In this document: in pieces, positions 62,835 to 64,000 of the stretch
Numbering within the stretch: position 1 is the first letter of the stretch
Layout: the number at the start of each line of letters is the position of its first letter
Assembly: GCF_014879975.1 (NCBI RefSeq)
Contig: NZ_CP062500.1
Location: forward strand, 2,976,001-3,040,000
Origin: Vibrio bathopelagicus
Lineage (GTDB): Bacteria > Pseudomonadota > Gammaproteobacteria > Enterobacterales > Vibrionaceae
DNA length: 64,000 bases
Direction of reading: 5' to 3'
Made by a program: the position numbers and the translations under genes
Notes under the pieces: model-generated
Seen by the model: the letters and a program-made list of their open reading frames with translations, nothing else
Databases searched by the model: none
What the model was told of the DNA's origin: nothing

Positions 62835-64000
62835 TTATGCGTATTGCGGGTTAGTTTTTTCAGTGTCGATATCGAACTTAGCAATTGCTTCAGCAACAAC
62901 AGACTTCTCGATATCACCACGTTTAGCCAGTTCAGTTAGAGCTGCAACTACGATGTAGCCAGCGTTAACTTCGAAGTGACGACGTAGGTTTGCACGGCTG
63001 TCAGAACGGCCGAAACCATCTGTACCAAGTACTTTGTAAGACTCAGTTGGCATGTACGCACGTACTTGCTCAGCGTAGTTCTTCATGTAGTCAGTCACTG
63101 CGATTGCAGGTTCTTTACCAAGAACAGTCGTGATGTACGGTACTTTCTCTTCAGCTTCTGGGTGAAGCATGTTGTCACGCTCTACCGCTTGGCCGTCACG
63201 AGTTAGTTCGTTGAACGACGTTACAGAGAATACGTCAGATGCTACGCCGTACTCTTCGCTTAGAATTTCAGCGGCTTTACGCGCTTCGTTCATGATAGTA
63301 CCAGAGCTCATTAGTTGAACTTTGCCCTTAGCACCAGCGTGAGATTCAAGCTTGTAGATACCCTTACGAATGCCTTCTTCAGCGCCTTCTGGCATTGCTG
63401 GCATTGCGTAGTTCTCGTTCATTACTGTTAGGTAGTAGTAAACGTTCTCTTGGTTCTCACCGTACATGCGACGGATACCGTCTTGCATGATAACCGCTAG
63501 CTCGTAAGCAAACGTTGGGTCGTAAGAGATACAGTTAGGGATCGTGTTCGCTTGAATGTGCGAGTGACCATCTTCGTGCTGTAGACCTTCACCATTCAGT
63601 GTTGTACGACCAGCAGTAGCACCTAGTAGGAAGCCACGAGCTTGTTGGTCGCCTGCTAACCAAGCCATGTCACCAATACGTTGGAAACCGAACATTGAGT
63701 AGTAGATGTAGAACGGGATCATTGGTAGATCGTTTGTGCTGTATGAAGTTGCAGCAGCAACCCATGAAGCCATAGAACCTAGTTCGTTGATGCCTTCTTG
63801 AAGAACTTGACCAGACGTTGCTTCTTTGTAGTAAGAAACGATGCCTTTATCTTCAGGTGTGTATTCTTGACCGTGTGGGTTGTAGATACCAACCTGACGG
63901 AATAGACCTTCCATACCGAATGTACGAGCTTCATCACAGATGATAGGAACGATGTTCTTACCAATGTTCTTATCTTTAAGAAGGATATTTAGCGTACGTA
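62835..64000 (-). CDS. aceE: Pyruvate dehydrogenase E1 component, C-terminal part (cut by window edge)
   Basis: This is the C-terminal part, about 388 codons, of the homodimeric thiamine-dependent E1 that decarboxylates pyruvate for the E2 lipoyl arm. The reading frame stays open to the right edge (through NIVPIICDEARTFGMEG), so the true start lies outside. RQVGIYNPHGQEYTPED and SGTTLNGEG-like GRTTLNGEGLQHEDGHSH (about residues 105-125 of the fragment) belong to the thiamine/active-site half of AceE. The C-terminus KFDIDTEKTNPQYA is typical. aceF follows after 26 bp. Confidence 0.96.
   Translation of the reverse strand, partial: RTLNILLKDKNIGKNIVPIICDEARTFGMEGLFRQVGIYNPHGQEYTPEDKGIVSYYKEATSGQVLQEGINELGSMASWVAAATSYSTNDLPMIPFYIYYSMFGFQRIGDMAWLAGDQQARGFLLGATAGRTTLNGEGLQHEDGHSHIQANTIPNCISYDPTFAYELAVIMQDGIRRMYGENQENVYYYLTVMNENYAMPAMPEGAEEGIRKGIYKLESHAGAKGKVQLMSSGTIMNEARKAAEILSEEYGVASDVFSVTSFNELTRDGQAVERDNMLHPEAEEKVPYITTVLGKEPAIAVTDYMKNYAEQVRAYMPTESYKVLGTDGFGRSDSRANLRRHFEVNAGYIVVAALTELAKRGDIEKSVVAEAIAKFDIDTEKTNPQYA

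Overview
The window is core chromosomal DNA of a Vibrio. Gene order and protein sequence resemble V. cholerae chromosome 1 from tyrS through the ChiS chitin locus to hapR (locus numbers quoted in the entries are from memory). The lpd-aceF-aceE operon next to the luxR/hapR-type regulator is the arrangement I recall from the V. parahaemolyticus/V. harveyi side of the genus. A Splendidus-clade species is plausible but not proven. There are no insertion sequences, prophage genes, integrons, CRISPR arrays, rRNA or tRNA genes, and codon use looks uniform.

Layout. 1-6.7 kb: tyrS start, an M23 peptidoglycan endopeptidase (ShyC type), the VexLM-type RND efflux pair and erpA. 7-10.8 kb: hemL, a 41-residue membrane microprotein gene, an AI-2E/PerM-family permease and rsmC. 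11-29.8 kb: the chitin oligosaccharide regulon. It holds the hybrid sensor ChiS, the periplasmic binding protein Cbp, a five-part ABC importer, a GH9 glucosaminidase, a glucosamine kinase, a GH20 hexosaminidase, a GH94 chitobiose phosphorylase and a hexosamine phosphomutase. 29.9-36.3 kb, minus strand: fbpABC ferric import behind a Fur box, amtB-glnK behind a sigma-54 promoter, and yacL. 36.5-46.7 kb, minus strand: acnB, a PlpD-like patatin autotransporter, mrcB and hrpB. 46.7-52.8 kb, plus strand: sfsA, dksA, gluQ, pcnB-folK and panB-panC. 52.9-58.1 kb: a YadGH-type ABC exporter, a SulP anion transporter divergent from a beta-carbonic anhydrase, and hpt. 58.4-64 kb: the quorum-sensing master regulator, then lpd, aceF and the end of aceE.

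How the genes work together. Chitobiose enters through the Cbp-ABC importer. GH94 splits it with phosphate to GlcNAc-1-P plus GlcNAc, and the mutase turns GlcNAc-1-P into GlcNAc-6-P. The GH9 enzyme and glucosamine kinase handle deacetylated ends. ChiS controls the cluster in response to Cbp. Iron uptake and ammonium uptake each carry a recognisable nutrient-specific control site.

I found no convincing undescribed multi-gene system; the genes are well-known families. The most interesting material is regulatory. It includes a terminator hairpin that coincides with an NtrC-type dyad upstream of glnK, a long-range inverted repeat in the cbp leader that competes with a local hairpin, twin TTGTAA dyads upstream of fbpA, a terminator immediately in front of rsmC, and the cysteine-rich microprotein gene next to hemL.
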